A stretch of DNA of 64,000 bases. Source: an uncultured Eubacterium sp. (GTDB lineage: Bacteria; Bacillota; Clostridia; Oscillospirales; Acutalibacteraceae). The DNA lies in contig CAJTZJ010000001.1 in assembly GCA_910583925.1 (NCBI GenBank), positions 227,580 through 291,579 of the forward strand, written 5' to 3'. Below the pieces are notes generated by a model. It was given only the letters and a program-made list of their open reading frames with translations, made no database searches and had not been told where the DNA came from. Both the position numbers and the translations under genes were made by a program. How positions within the stretch are numbered: the stretch's first letter is position 1; each line of letters starts with the position of its first letter. Below are positions 26,164-35,881 of this stretch, piece after piece.

Positions 26164-26796
26164 ATGGAAAGAAAAGTTATTATTATGGATCATCCGCTTA
26201 TCCAGCATAAGCTCAGTATTCTTCGTGATGTTAACACAAGTACTAAGGAATTCAGAGATCTGGTGAATGAAATCGCAATGCTGATGATTTATGATGCCAC
26301 AAGAGATTTGCCTCTTCACGATAAGGATGTTCAAACCCCATGCGGTGTTGCTCATTGTAAAGAAATTGCGGGCAGAAAGCTTGCTTTTGTTCCAATCCTT
26401 CGTGCCGGTCTTGGTATGGTAGAGGGCGCGCTTATGCTTGTTCCGTCTGCGAGAATCGGTCATATCGGTCTTTACAGGGATGAGGAAACGCTTCAGCCTG
26501 TTGAATATTACTGCAAACTTCCAAAGGATATTGAAGAGCGTGATGTTTTTGTAGTTGACCCTATGCTTGCAACCGGCGGCTCAGCTATTGATGCTATATC
26601 TCAGATTAAAAAGAGAAATCCAAGGTCAATAAAATTCCTGTGTATTATTGCAGCGCCTGAGGGTCTTGAAGCACTTAAAGCGGCTCATCCTGATATTGAT
26701 ATTTTTGCTGCAGGTATGGACGAGTATCTTAATGAAAATGGATATATAGTTCCCGGACTCGGCGATGCAGGAGACAGAATTTTCGGTACAAAATAA
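26164..26796 (+). CDS. upp: Uracil phosphoribosyltransferase
   Basis: Salvages uracil to UMP with PRPP. The start at 26164 ([18 protein letters not shown]) has a GAAAGGA site and gives 210 residues, the usual length; an upstream in-frame start would only add non-conserved residues. The PRPP-binding motif is [14 protein letters not shown], and the uracil-binding loop is near the C-terminus ([18 protein letters not shown]). It is followed by the uracil permease gene, an uptake-plus-salvage pair. Confidence 0.97.
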   Translation: MERKVIIMDHPLIQHKLSILRDVNTSTKEFRDLVNEIAMLMIYDATRDLPLHDKDVQTPCGVAHCKEIAGRKLAFVPILRAGLGMVEGALMLVPSARIGHIGLYRDEETLQPVEYYCKLPKDIEERDVFVVDPMLATGGSAIDAISQIKKRNPRSIKFLCIIAAPEGLEALKAAHPDIDIFAAGMDEYLNENGYIVPGLGDAGDRIFGTK

Positions 26797-26831
26797 AACG
26801 AAATAAATCCTCTGAAATGAAAGGAATTGCT

Positions 26832-28268
26832 ATGTCTAAAAAAGAAAAGACTATAATAGGAAACGAAGGTATTTATAATGCAAGAAAGCTTGGAATCCCT
26901 AAAATGGTTCTGCTTGGCTTTCAGCATATGTTTGCAATGTTCGGAGCAACCGTGCTTGTTCCGCTGCTTACAGGTCTTTCGGTTTCAACAACACTCCTTT
27001 TTGCAGGTATCGGAACGCTGTTGTTTCATTGTCTTACAAAATTTAAGGTCCCTGCTTTTCTCGGCTCATCATTTGCTTTTATCGGCGGTTATCTTGCTGT
27101 AGCTCCTCTTAGTGCGGATGGAAGCGGCAATAAAGAATTGCTTCCATATGCCTGCCTTGGTGTGGCATGTGCCGGTATTCTTTATCTTATACTTGCCGGA
27201 ATTATTAAGCTTGTTGGTATCAATAAGGTTATGAGGCTTTTTCCGCCTGTTGTAACAGGACCTATTATTATGGCAATCGGTCTCGGGCTTGCTCCGTCAG
27301 CTATTTCCAATTGTTCAAATAACTGGTGGCTTGCAATTGTAGCACTTGGTCTTGTTATTATCTTCAATATTTTCGGCAAAGGAATGGCGAAGATTCTTCC
27401 TATTCTTTTAGGACTTCTCGGGGCGGTTATTGTTGCTGTTGTTCTGGCATTGACAATGGGTCAAAATATCGTTGTAGACGGTATGGAATACATTGCTGTT
27501 AACGGCAAGGAAAGTATGATTGTTTTTTCAACAAGCAAGCTTCAGGCATTAAAGGATGCTGCATGGATAGGCAATCCCATCGAATGGAGTTCAACCGTGT
27601 TTGGCGGAGTCAAGGATTCCGGTATGGCTATTTCTGCAATAATTGCTATTGTGCCGATTGCTCTTGCAACCATGATGGAGCATATAGGCGATATTTCAGC
27701 TATTTCTGCAACCTGCGGAAAAAACTATATTAAAAATCCGGGCTTACACAGAACGCTGCTCGGAGATGGCTTTGCAACAATTCTTGCCTCTCTTTTTGGT
27801 GCTCCAGCAAATACAACCTATGGCGAAAATACAGGTGTACTTGCTTTGTCAAAGGTTTATGACCCAAGGGTAATCAGAATTGCCGCTTATTTTGCATTGC
27901 TGTTTTCGTTATCTCCAAAATTTGCGGCAGCAATCAATCTTATGCCAACAGCTGTTATCGGCGGAATTTCATTTGTGCTTTATGGTATGATTTCAGCAGT
28001 AGGTGTAAGAAATGTTGTTGAAGCAAAGGTTGATTTCTCAAAGTCACGCAATACCATTATTGCGGCTATCATCCTTGTGCTTGCGCTTGGCTCAAACGGA
28101 GTTTCATTTTCAATCGGCGAGGCTTCAATCAGTATTTCTGCTCTTGCAACAGCTTCGGTAGTAGGCATTATTCTTAATGTTATTTTCCCGGGAAATGATT
28201 ATGTTTTTGAAATGGAAAACAAAAAGGAAAATGCTGCTGAGGCGGAAGCTAAGGCGAAAACCAAATAA
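26832..28268 (+). CDS. uraA: Uracil permease (NCS2 family)
   Basis: 478-residue uracil:proton symporter with the 7+7 inverted-repeat membrane fold of NCS2/UraA. Family motifs include LGFQHMFAMFGATVLVPLLTG near the start, and PIALATMMEHIGDISAIS with FGAPANTTYGENTGVLALSKV in the substrate site. ATG 26832 with AAGGAATT ahead is preferred to one 15 bases earlier. The C-terminus is an acidic/basic tail. Co-transcribed with upp, closed by the terminator at 28281. Confidence 0.96.
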   Translation: MSKKEKTIIGNEGIYNARKLGIPKMVLLGFQHMFAMFGATVLVPLLTGLSVSTTLLFAGIGTLLFHCLTKFKVPAFLGSSFAFIGGYLAVAPLSADGSGNKELLPYACLGVACAGILYLILAGIIKLVGINKVMRLFPPVVTGPIIMAIGLGLAPSAISNCSNNWWLAIVALGLVIIFNIFGKGMAKILPILLGLLGAVIVAVVLALTMGQNIVVDGMEYIAVNGKESMIVFSTSKLQALKDAAWIGNPIEWSSTVFGGVKDSGMAISAIIAIVPIALATMMEHIGDISAISATCGKNYIKNPGLHRTLLGDGFATILASLFGAPANTTYGENTGVLALSKVYDPRVIRIAAYFALLFSLSPKFAAAINLMPTAVIGGISFVLYGMISAVGVRNVVEAKVDFSKSRNTIIAAIILVLALGSNGVSFSIGEASISISALATASVVGIILNVIFPGNDYVFEMENKKENAAEAEAKAKTK

Positions 28269-28280
28269 ATCAAAATGATT

Positions 28281-28308
28281 AGACCTGATGTTATATCAGG
28301 TCTTTTTA
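28281..28308 (+). terminator. Terminator after uraA
   Basis: AGACCTGAT/ATCAGGTCT, 9 bp, followed by TTTTT. Confidence 0.93.
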
Positions 28309-28316
28309 TCTTTCTT

Positions 28317-28345
28317 TTGACAATTAGCTCTTAATATGCTAAAAT
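28317..28345 (+). promoter_or_regulatory. Sigma-A promoter of putP
   Basis: TTGACA, 17 bp, TAAAAT, 34 bases before the putP ATG. Confidence 0.88.
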
Positions 28346-28379
28346 TGAACATCATTTATCAAACAAAAGGAGGAATATT

Positions 28380-29891
28380 ATGTCAACTTCTGAAATCTGC
28401 ATTCTTATTGCAATTGTTGCGTATCTTGCAATTGTGGTTGTGATAGGTATCATATTCTCAAGAAAAAACAATAATGTTGACGATTTCTATCTCGGCGGCA
28501 GAAAGCTTGGTCCGTTCGTTACGGCTATGAGTGCTGAAGCATCGGATATGAGCGGCTGGCTTCTTATGGGTTTGCCGGGTCTTGTTTATCTTTGCGGTAT
28601 CGCTGAGGCTTCATGGACAGCTATAGGACTTGCTGTGGGTACATATGTAAACTGGCTTGTTTTGGCTAAAAGACTTCGTAATTATTCCAGCAGAATTGAG
28701 GCAATTACGGTGCCTGATTTCTTTAAAAAGAGATTCAGAGATAAAACGAATGTTTTGATTATTGCAGCGGCTGTGTTAATTATTATATTTTTTATTCCTT
28801 ATACAGCCTCCGGATTTTCAACCTGCGGTAAGCTTTTCGGTTCGCTGTTTGGTATTGATTATCATCTTGCTATGGTTATTTCGGCAATTGTAATTGTTGC
28901 CTATACATCACTCGGCGGCTTCCTTGCAGCTTCAACAACAGACTTTATTCAGTCAATAATTATGACGATTGCACTTATCATTGTGTTGGTGTTCGGCATT
29001 AGTGTTGCCGGCGGATGGGATGCCGTAACGGAAAATGCAAAGTCAATTACAGGCTATCTTTCTATGGTTGAAACAACAGACGGCACGGGCAATATAGTGT
29101 CATTCGGCTCAATGAAAATTGTTTCAACGCTTGCATGGGGACTCGGCTATTTCGGTATGCCACATATTCTTCTTCGCTTTATGGCAATTGAAGATCCTAA
29201 AAAAATCAAGCTTTCAAGAAGAGTTGCAAGCATCTGGGTGTTCATTGCAATGAGTGTTGCGGTTGTTATCGGTATGGTTGGTCTTGCTATGAGCAAGGTA
29301 GAACCGTCAATGGTACTTGCAGACAGCGAAACGGTAATTGTTGCAATTTCGAGTCTGCTTTCAAAATACGGTGTTGTATTTGCACTTCTTGCCGGTATTA
29401 TTCTTGCCGGAATTCTTGCTTCAACAATGTCTACGGCAGATAGCCAGCTTCTTGCAGCTGCATCAGCAATCAGTCAGGATATTATGGTTGGAACATTTAA
29501 GCTTAATATCGGTTCTAAGGCAAAAATGATTGCTGCAAGAGCAACCGTTATTGCCATAGCAATTCTTGGTGTTGCATTTGCATGGAACCCCAACTCGTCG
29601 GTATTCGGTATTGTAAGCTTTGCGTGGGCAGGCTTCGGTGCTTCTTTTGGACCGGTTATGCTTTTCTCGTTATTCTGGAAGAGAACAAATAAATGGGGAG
29701 CGATGGCAGGTATGATTTCAGGCGGTATAACTGTTATTGCATGGCATTATGCTCAGGGCGGATTATTCAGCCTTTATGAGCTTCTTCCTGCATTTATCGT
29801 GTCGTCCATTTTCATTGTTGTTGTTTCTCTTTTAACAAAGGCTCCCGAAAAAGAAATTACTGATGAATTTGAAGAAGTAAAATCAATGTAA
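28380..29891 (+). CDS. putP: Sodium/proline symporter
   Basis: 503-residue member of the sodium:solute symporter family (LeuT fold, about 13 helices). The N-terminal DDFYLGGRKLGPFVTAMSAEASDMSGWLLMG pattern is characteristic of PutP, and STMSTADSQLLAAASAIS corresponds to the sodium-binding helix 8 region with its serine/threonine ligands. Strong AAAGGAGG ribosome site. Proline is the usual substrate; other SSS members transport related solutes, so specificity is inferred. Monocistronic between a good promoter and a bidirectional terminator. Confidence 0.93.
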   Translation: MSTSEICILIAIVAYLAIVVVIGIIFSRKNNNVDDFYLGGRKLGPFVTAMSAEASDMSGWLLMGLPGLVYLCGIAEASWTAIGLAVGTYVNWLVLAKRLRNYSSRIEAITVPDFFKKRFRDKTNVLIIAAAVLIIIFFIPYTASGFSTCGKLFGSLFGIDYHLAMVISAIVIVAYTSLGGFLAASTTDFIQSIIMTIALIIVLVFGISVAGGWDAVTENAKSITGYLSMVETTDGTGNIVSFGSMKIVSTLAWGLGYFGMPHILLRFMAIEDPKKIKLSRRVASIWVFIAMSVAVVIGMVGLAMSKVEPSMVLADSETVIVAISSLLSKYGVVFALLAGIILAGILASTMSTADSQLLAAASAISQDIMVGTFKLNIGSKAKMIAARATVIAIAILGVAFAWNPNSSVFGIVSFAWAGFGASFGPVMLFSLFWKRTNKWGAMAGMISGGITVIAWHYAQGGLFSLYELLPAFIVSSIFIVVVSLLTKAPEKEITDEFEEVKSM

Positions 29892-29900
29892 CATATAGAA

Positions 29901-29930
29901 AAAGATGCGTAGTTTATACTACGCATCTTT
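29901..29930. terminator. Bidirectional terminator
   Basis: A perfect 13-bp stem (AAAGATGCGTAGT/ACTACGCATCTTT) with TTAT loop between converging genes; it overlaps the stop region of the minus-strand gene. Confidence 0.9.
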
Positions 29931-31082
29931 GCTTTTGCCCTCACTTTTTTCTGATTTTTTCCGGTCAATCAATTCTTTAATTCTTCCGATATCAATATCG
30001 GGAAGTCTTTTTTCAATTTCAACTGAGTTTACAAGGCTTTTTGAAAGTGTTTTAATAATTTCTCCAGCCTCGCTGCTTGCGTTGTCGTCTGATTTAACAT
30101 TTTGAATAATCGATAAAAGTATATTCCCGTAATTGTTTTTATTTATGTCATCCAAGGTGTTCAGCCCGCTGTTTTTTGCAATAGCATATATTGCATCAAC
30201 TGTTTTCTTTAAATCCTCAGGAGAGAGTGTATCAAGGCTTGCTGTTAAGCTGTCTTCAACATAATTTGAAAGAGTGCTGAAATTATCGGCTCTTTCAAAT
30301 TCGTATCCCTTTGTTATCCATGTAAACAAATTGTGCTGAGCAACGGCGGCAGCACTGCTTTTAACAACAATTCTCTTACCGCAGGTTTCCAGCATTCTTC
30401 CTACTATTGAATCTTCAGGAGATATGTTTATTATTTTTTCGCAGTTTTCTTTTGTAAATAAAACAGGAGCAAGATTTTTCGGAAAGCCCGGTCCGTCATT
30501 GTTGTAAACAGCAGTAATTCTGTTTTTTAGTTTTTTATCAGAAAACATAAAGCTGAACATGGCAAGGTTTCCGCCTTTGGAATGTCCGCCCAGAACATAT
30601 TTTCCTTTGTTCTTTTTCATAAGCTCCTTTGTGTATTCCAAAGCTGCAATCTGAACTGCAATGGGAAAATCATAGGCAAGCTCAGCATCTTCGTAAAAGC
30701 TTAAAAGCTTGTCATCGGTACCTCTGTATGCCAAATAATAAAGCTTATCCGAAAATTTAAAGGCTGTTGCCGAAAATGCGGTAGAGCTGTTTTCATCAGC
30801 ACATTCCTTAAATTTGCTTATAACAACATTTCCGTATCGTTTTGTTGTACCTAAAAGCTTTAATAAATCTTCCGTTTTAATTATATTTTTGTTCGCTTTT
30901 GAAAGACTGTTTTCATCGGTATAAGGGAAATGCTTTGCTGTGTATTTCAGTGTTTTTTCCTCAAATCCGTCAAAATTCAGATAAGACAGCCTGCAAAATA
31001 CGGCATTATCTATTTCGGTTAATTCAAAAGTTTTAAATGAAGCGTTTGCGAATTCCTCTATGTAATCAAACAGGGTTTTCAA
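29919..31082 (-). CDS. DUF2974 (Mbeg1-like) alpha/beta hydrolase
   Basis: 387 residues. The nucleophile elbow VLGGHSKGGNLAMFS (GxSxG type) and a preceding LYYLAYRGTDDKLLSFYED strand match the Mbeg1/DUF2974 group of lipase-like proteins common in Clostridia. A VYNNDGPGFP motif after it is also family-typical. The C-terminal 100 residues are helical and end in a Lys/Ser/Glu-rich tail (SEKSEGKSKDA). No signal peptide. Substrate unknown. Single gene, transcribed away from xpt. Confidence 0.85.
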   Translation of the reverse strand: MKTLFDYIEEFANASFKTFELTEIDNAVFCRLSYLNFDGFEEKTLKYTAKHFPYTDENSLSKANKNIIKTEDLLKLLGTTKRYGNVVISKFKECADENSSTAFSATAFKFSDKLYYLAYRGTDDKLLSFYEDAELAYDFPIAVQIAALEYTKELMKKNKGKYVLGGHSKGGNLAMFSFMFSDKKLKNRITAVYNNDGPGFPKNLAPVLFTKENCEKIINISPEDSIVGRMLETCGKRIVVKSSAAAVAQHNLFTWITKGYEFERADNFSTLSNYVEDSLTASLDTLSPEDLKKTVDAIYAIAKNSGLNTLDDINKNNYGNILLSIIQNVKSDDNASSEAGEIIKTLSKSLVNSVEIEKRLPDIDIGRIKELIDRKKSEKSEGKSKDA

Positions 31083-31292
31083 TTTTCATCACCTATATAA
31101 AGTCAGTCTGTGGATAGCTGAAAATAATTATATGATATATTTATAGACAAATCAATATGCTTGTTTTTGTCACATTGCAGCTGCTTGTAGAAAAAGGTTA
31201 AAATTTGGTGTCAAAAGTTGCAGTTTTATTGCATTGAACTATTCTTTAGTATATTATGTAAATACAATAATTATGTTATAGGTTGTGTTGTT

Positions 31293-31871
31293 ATGGAACT
31301 TCTTAAAAAGAAAATTTTAGAAGACGGCGAAATTCATGAGGGTAATATTCTTAAGGTTGACGGTTTTTTAAATCATCAGATAGATGTACCTTTCTTAAAA
31401 GAACTCGGCAAAGAATTTTACAATCGTTTTAAAAATGAAAATGTAAACAAAATTCTGACGATTGAATCTTCTGGAATAGCAATTGCCGCAATGACTGCAC
31501 AGGAATTTGAATGTCCGCTTGTGTTTGCCAAAAAGAGCATAACAAAAAATATCGCAGGTGATATTTATTTAACTCCAGTTGAATCATTTACGCATGGTAC
31601 AACTTATGGTGTTATCGTGTCCAAGCAATTCCTCGGCAAGGGAGACAGGGTTCTTATTATTGATGATTTCCTTGCAGTCGGAAATGCGCTTAACGGTCTT
31701 ATTGAAATTGTCAAAGAAAGCGGTGCCGATCTTGTTGGCTGCGGTGCGGTTATTGAAAAAGGCTATCAAGGCGGCGGGGACAGACTTCGTAAGCATGGTA
31801 TTCGTGTTGAAAGCCTTGCAGTTGTTGAAAGCATGGATCATGAAAACGGAACAATTGAGTTCAGAGATTAA
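31293..31871 (+). CDS. xpt: Xanthine phosphoribosyltransferase
   Basis: Converts xanthine (and guanine weakly) to the nucleotide with PRPP. Starting at ATG 31293 gives 192 residues, family length, beginning MELLKKKILEDGEIHEGNILKVD. The conserved FLNHQIDVPFL segment and the PRPP motif VLIIDDFLAVGNALNGL are present. No purine riboswitch was recognisable in the 200-base upstream region, unlike xpt of Bacillus. It precedes a nucleoside ABC transporter and hpt, forming a purine salvage block. Confidence 0.95.
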   Translation: MELLKKKILEDGEIHEGNILKVDGFLNHQIDVPFLKELGKEFYNRFKNENVNKILTIESSGIAIAAMTAQEFECPLVFAKKSITKNIAGDIYLTPVESFTHGTTYGVIVSKQFLGKGDRVLIIDDFLAVGNALNGLIEIVKESGADLVGCGAVIEKGYQGGGDRLRKHGIRVESLAVVESMDHENGTIEFRD

Positions 31872-31934
31872 AAGGATTATTCGGCATCAAGCCTTATAAT
31901 ATAACATTAAATTTCTATTTACGGAGGTAGAAAA

Positions 31935-33155
31935 ATGAAAATGTCAAAGAAAATCATTGCTGTTCTTCTTAGCGTTCTCTTTGTTGCAGGTGTATTTGCA
32001 GCTTGCTCAAGCAGCTCGGATAAGCCGAAAGACAACGGCGATGCAAGCAAGGTTAAAATCGGTTTCATCTGCTTACACGATGAAAACTCAACCTATGATC
32101 TTAACTTCATCAACGCAGCTAAAGAGGCAGTTAAAACCTTAGGTCTTACAGATGATCAGTATATCATCAGAACCAATGTTCCTGAGGATCAGCAGTGTGC
32201 TGATACAGCTAAAGAGCTTATTGACGCAGGATGCAATCTTATTTTTGCAGACAGCTTCGGTCATGAGCCGTTCATCATTGATGTTGCTAAACAGTATACT
32301 GATGTTCAGTTCTGCCATGCAACCGGTACAAGAGCTCATACAGAGGGTCTTGATAACTACCACAACGCATTCGCTTCAATTTATGAAGGCCGTTATCTGG
32401 CAGGTGTTGCTGCAGGTATGAAGCTTAATCAGATGATTGAGGATGGTAAATTTACTGCTGATAAGGCTAAAATGGGCTATGTAGGTGCTCATCCTTATGC
32501 AGAAGTTAAATCAGGCTATACATCTTTCTACCTTGGTGCTAAAAGTGTTTGTCCAACCGTAACTATGGAGGTTACATTTACAGGTGAATGGTATTCAGAG
32601 GTTAAGGAAAAGGAAGCTGCGAATAAGCTTATCAATGACGGCTGTGTACTTATCAGTCAGCATGCAGATTCGATGGGTGCTCCGACAGCTTGTGAAGAAG
32701 CAGGTGTTCCGAATGTTTCCTACAACGGAAGTACTGTAGATGCTTGTCCGAATACATTTATCGTTTCATCAGCTATAAACTGGGCTCCTTACTTTGAGTA
32801 TATCATTACGCAGACAAATAAGGGCGAAGCTATTGAGAAGGACTGGACCGGTACTCTTTCTACAAATTCTGTAATTCTCAGTGATATCAATGAAAAGGCT
32901 GCCGCTCCCGGCACAGCAGATAAGATTGCTGAGGTTAAGAAGCAGCTTGAAAACGGAACTCTTCATGTATTCGATACATCAACCTTTACTGTTAAGGGCG
33001 AAACATTAACATCATATATGGCTGATGTTGATACAGACGATAAATTCACACCGGATACTGAAGCAATTGCAGATGGCTATTTCCATGAATCAGAAAAGCG
33101 TTCTGCTCCATATTTTGATGTAGATATTGATGGTATTACCAATATTGATCAGTAA
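31935..33155 (+). CDS. BMP family nucleoside-binding lipoprotein
   Basis: 406-residue substrate-binding lipoprotein of the BMP/Med/PnrA family, the extracellular receptor of purine nucleoside ABC transporters. Signal peptide with lipidated cysteine at C24 (GVFAACSSSS), then a Ser/Asp linker. Family features include KIGFICLHDENSTYDLNF and LIFADSFGHEPFIIDVAKQY near the ligand cleft, and a repeated GYVGAHPYAEV strand. CGGAGG ribosome site. A hairpin separates it from the ATPase gene, which probably gives the receptor higher expression than the membrane parts. Confidence 0.92.
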   Translation: MKMSKKIIAVLLSVLFVAGVFAACSSSSDKPKDNGDASKVKIGFICLHDENSTYDLNFINAAKEAVKTLGLTDDQYIIRTNVPEDQQCADTAKELIDAGCNLIFADSFGHEPFIIDVAKQYTDVQFCHATGTRAHTEGLDNYHNAFASIYEGRYLAGVAAGMKLNQMIEDGKFTADKAKMGYVGAHPYAEVKSGYTSFYLGAKSVCPTVTMEVTFTGEWYSEVKEKEAANKLINDGCVLISQHADSMGAPTACEEAGVPNVSYNGSTVDACPNTFIVSSAINWAPYFEYIITQTNKGEAIEKDWTGTLSTNSVILSDINEKAAAPGTADKIAEVKKQLENGTLHVFDTSTFTVKGETLTSYMADVDTDDKFTPDTEAIADGYFHESEKRSAPYFDVDIDGITNIDQ

Positions 33156-33179
33156 TTGAGAATAAATCTCGCAATGTTT

Positions 33180-33212
33180 GTGACCGTGCGTATACACGGT
33201 CACAGATTTTTT
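33180..33212 (+). terminator. Partial terminator between receptor and ATPase genes
   Basis: GTGACCGTG/CACGGTCAC, 9 bp, then AGATTTTTT. Placed inside the operon it would attenuate downstream expression and protect the receptor mRNA 3' end. Confidence 0.85.
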
Positions 33213-33236
33213 AAGAAACTTTTGCGGAGGTAAGTG

Positions 33237-34772
33237 ATGAAACAGGAGCTTGCATTAGAATTAAAAGGCATAACAAAAACCTTCGGCAGTGTTGTTGCAA
33301 ACAAGGATGTAAGCCTACAGGTAAACAATGGCGAAATTCTTGCAATTCTCGGAGAGAACGGAAGCGGCAAAACTACATTGATGAATATGGTTTCAGGAAT
33401 TTATTATCCCGATGAAGGAAGTATTTTTGTTAATGGGAAAGAGGTTGTTGTCCGCTCTCCTAAAGATGCTTTTAAGTATAAAATCGGAATGATACATCAG
33501 CATTTTAAGCTTGTTGATGTTTTTACTGCAACCGAAAATATCGTGCTTGGAATTAAGGATGATAAGAAATTTAATATTAAGGAAGCAAAAAAGAAAGTTA
33601 AGGGGATTACGGATAAATACGGCTTTGTAATTGACCTTGATAAGAAAATATATGAAATGTCTGTTTCCGAAAAGCAAACCGTTGAAATTATAAAGGTGCT
33701 TTACAGAGGTGCTGATATTCTTATTCTTGATGAGCCTACCGCTGTTTTAACACCGCAGGAAACGAAAAAGCTTTTCAATATTCTTCGCAGAATGAAAAGA
33801 GACGGCAAATCAATCATTATTATAACGCATAAGCTTCATGAGGTGCTTGATATTTCCGATAGAGTTACTACGCTGAGAAAAGGCGAATATATCGGCACAA
33901 TTGATACAAACGATGCAACCGAGCAATCCTTAACGGAAATGATGGTTGGCGAAAAGGTAATTCTTAATATTAAAAGAACGGAACCTGTTCATCCGCAGGA
34001 GAGATTAATTGTTAAAAATCTCTCGGTTAAGGGTGCTGAAAACAAGCTTGTGCTGGATGATGTTAGTTTTACGGTTCGTTCGGGGGAAATATTTGGTATA
34101 GCAGGTATTTCAGGATGCGGACAGAAGGAACTTCTGGAAGCTATCGCAGGTCTTCAGAAGGCTATGCCGAATTCAAGCATAATTTATAAGCCGGAGGAGG
34201 AAGAAGCCAGGGAGCTTGTCGGTAAATCCCCCCAGGATATAAGAAAGCTTGGCATTGCTCTTTCATTTGTACCTGAAGACAGATTGGGAATGGGTCTTGT
34301 AGGCAATATGGATATTGTCGATAATATGATGCTCAGAAGCTATAAAAAGGGTGCATCTGCATTTCTTGACAGAAAGGATCCGAAGTCACTTGCAGACAGG
34401 ATAATTGAAAGTCTTGATGTAGTTACACCAAATGCTGCAACACCTGTTCGCCGCTTATCAGGCGGTAATGTTCAAAAGGTGCTTGTAGGTCGTGAAATTT
34501 CATCAAATCCAAAGGTGCTTATGGTTGCTTACCCTGTAAGAGGGCTTGATATAAACTCGTCATATACAATCTATAATCTTCTTACAAAGCAGAAAGAGAG
34601 CGGTGTTGCCGTTATCTTTGTCGGCGAGGATCTGGATGTTCTTGTTGAGCTTTGCGATAGAATTATGGTTATTAATTCAGGTAAAATAACGGGTATTGTA
34701 GACGGCAGAACGGCTGTAAAAGAAGAAATCGGTTTGCTTATGACCAAGAGTACGGAAAAGGAGGGGGAATAA
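33237..34772 (+). CDS. Nucleoside ABC transporter, tandem ATPase
   Basis: 511 residues with two fused ABC domains, as in NupA/YufO-type nucleoside importers. Domain 1: GENGSGKTT, Walker B ILILDEPTAVL, but signature degenerated to MSVSEKQ. Domain 2: degenerate Walker A (GISGCGQKE), canonical signature LSGGNVQKV and altered Walker B (VLMVAYPVRGLD). Such complementary degeneration is normal for this family (one functional composite site). ATG 33237 follows CGGAGG. It couples ATP hydrolysis to the two permeases that follow. Confidence 0.92.
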   Translation: MKQELALELKGITKTFGSVVANKDVSLQVNNGEILAILGENGSGKTTLMNMVSGIYYPDEGSIFVNGKEVVVRSPKDAFKYKIGMIHQHFKLVDVFTATENIVLGIKDDKKFNIKEAKKKVKGITDKYGFVIDLDKKIYEMSVSEKQTVEIIKVLYRGADILILDEPTAVLTPQETKKLFNILRRMKRDGKSIIIITHKLHEVLDISDRVTTLRKGEYIGTIDTNDATEQSLTEMMVGEKVILNIKRTEPVHPQERLIVKNLSVKGAENKLVLDDVSFTVRSGEIFGIAGISGCGQKELLEAIAGLQKAMPNSSIIYKPEEEEARELVGKSPQDIRKLGIALSFVPEDRLGMGLVGNMDIVDNMMLRSYKKGASAFLDRKDPKSLADRIIESLDVVTPNAATPVRRLSGGNVQKVLVGREISSNPKVLMVAYPVRGLDINSSYTIYNLLTKQKESGVAVIFVGEDLDVLVELCDRIMVINSGKITGIVDGRTAVKEEIGLLMTKSTEKEGE

Positions 34773-34773
34773 T

Positions 34774-35880
34774 ATGAAAGCCAGTCAGAAAAATAGAGAA
34801 CCGCTTTTTCATATTGTTAAGAGAGATAGCCTCCCATGGCAGAAATCATGGCTTATTCGAATCGGTGCAATTGTTGCTGCGCTTATTCTATGTGCGCTGT
34901 TAACAATGGTTATAACCCACGAAAATCCGATCAGTGTTTATGCAACAATGATAAAGGGTGCGTTCGGAACTGCAAGAAGAGTATGGAATCTTCTTCAGAG
35001 CCTTGCTATGCTCCTTTGTGTTTCTTTGGCGGTTACACCTGCATTCAAAATGCGTTTTTGGAATATCGGTGCAGAAGGACAGGTTCTTATAGGTGGTTTG
35101 GCAACGGCTGCCTGTATGTATCTTCTGGGCGGTAAAATGCCAAATGCATTGCTCATCATTGTTATGATTGCTGCAAGTATTGCAGCAGGCGCAGTATGGG
35201 CTGTTATTCCTGCTTTCTTCAAAGCAAAATTCTGCACAAATGAAACATTGTTTACCCTTATGATGAACTATGTTGCAATTCAGCTTGTTTCTTATTTTGT
35301 TATGCTTTGGGAAAACCCGAAAGGTTCAAGCAAAATCGGTATTATTAACCAGACTACACATGCGGGCTGGCTTCCGACATTAGGCAGTAATGAGTATCTT
35401 TTAAATATAATCATTGTTCTTTTGCTTACCGTTCTGATGTTTGTTTATCTGAAATACAGTAAGCATGGTTATGAAATTTCAGTTGTCGGCGAATCGGAAA
35501 ATACGGCAAGATATATTGGTCTTAATGTTAAAAAGGTTATTATTCGTACAATGCTTTTGTCCGGCGGTATCTGCGGCATTGCAGGTCTTCTTCTTGTAGG
35601 CGGTACAAACCATACCATTTCAACAACAATCGCAAACAATCGTGGATTTACTGCTATTATGGTATCGTGGCTTGCAAAGTTTAATCCGATTAATATGATT
35701 TTAACCTCTTTTCTTCTTGTTTTTCTCGAAAAAGGCGCAAGTGAAATATCAACGGTTTTCGGATTAAATCAGTCCTTTTCGGATATTTTAACAGGTATTA
35801 TTCTTTTCTTTATAATCGGAAGTGAATTTTTTATTAATTATCAGCTTCATTTTCGTAATTCGCATAAGGAGGTAAAGTGA
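34774..35880 (+). CDS. Nucleoside ABC transporter permease 1
   Basis: 368-residue permease of the BPD_transp_2 family, about eight to nine membrane helices. FWNIGAEGQVLIGGLATA in the N-terminal half and YEISVVGESENTARYIGLNV with an EAA-like coupling loop are family hallmarks. It follows the ATPase gene by one base and precedes permease 2 by one base, so the three genes are tightly coupled. Pairs with permease 2 as a heterodimeric channel. Confidence 0.92.
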   Translation: MKASQKNREPLFHIVKRDSLPWQKSWLIRIGAIVAALILCALLTMVITHENPISVYATMIKGAFGTARRVWNLLQSLAMLLCVSLAVTPAFKMRFWNIGAEGQVLIGGLATAACMYLLGGKMPNALLIIVMIAASIAAGAVWAVIPAFFKAKFCTNETLFTLMMNYVAIQLVSYFVMLWENPKGSSKIGIINQTTHAGWLPTLGSNEYLLNIIIVLLLTVLMFVYLKYSKHGYEISVVGESENTARYIGLNVKKVIIRTMLLSGGICGIAGLLLVGGTNHTISTTIANNRGFTAIMVSWLAKFNPINMILTSFLLVFLEKGASEISTVFGLNQSFSDILTGIILFFIIGSEFFINYQLHFRNSHKEVK

Positions 35881-35881
35881 T

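Noticed and set aside
31083..31292. Possible purine riboswitch upstream of xpt
   Set aside because: Searched by eye for the paired loops and the three-way junction core; none found.
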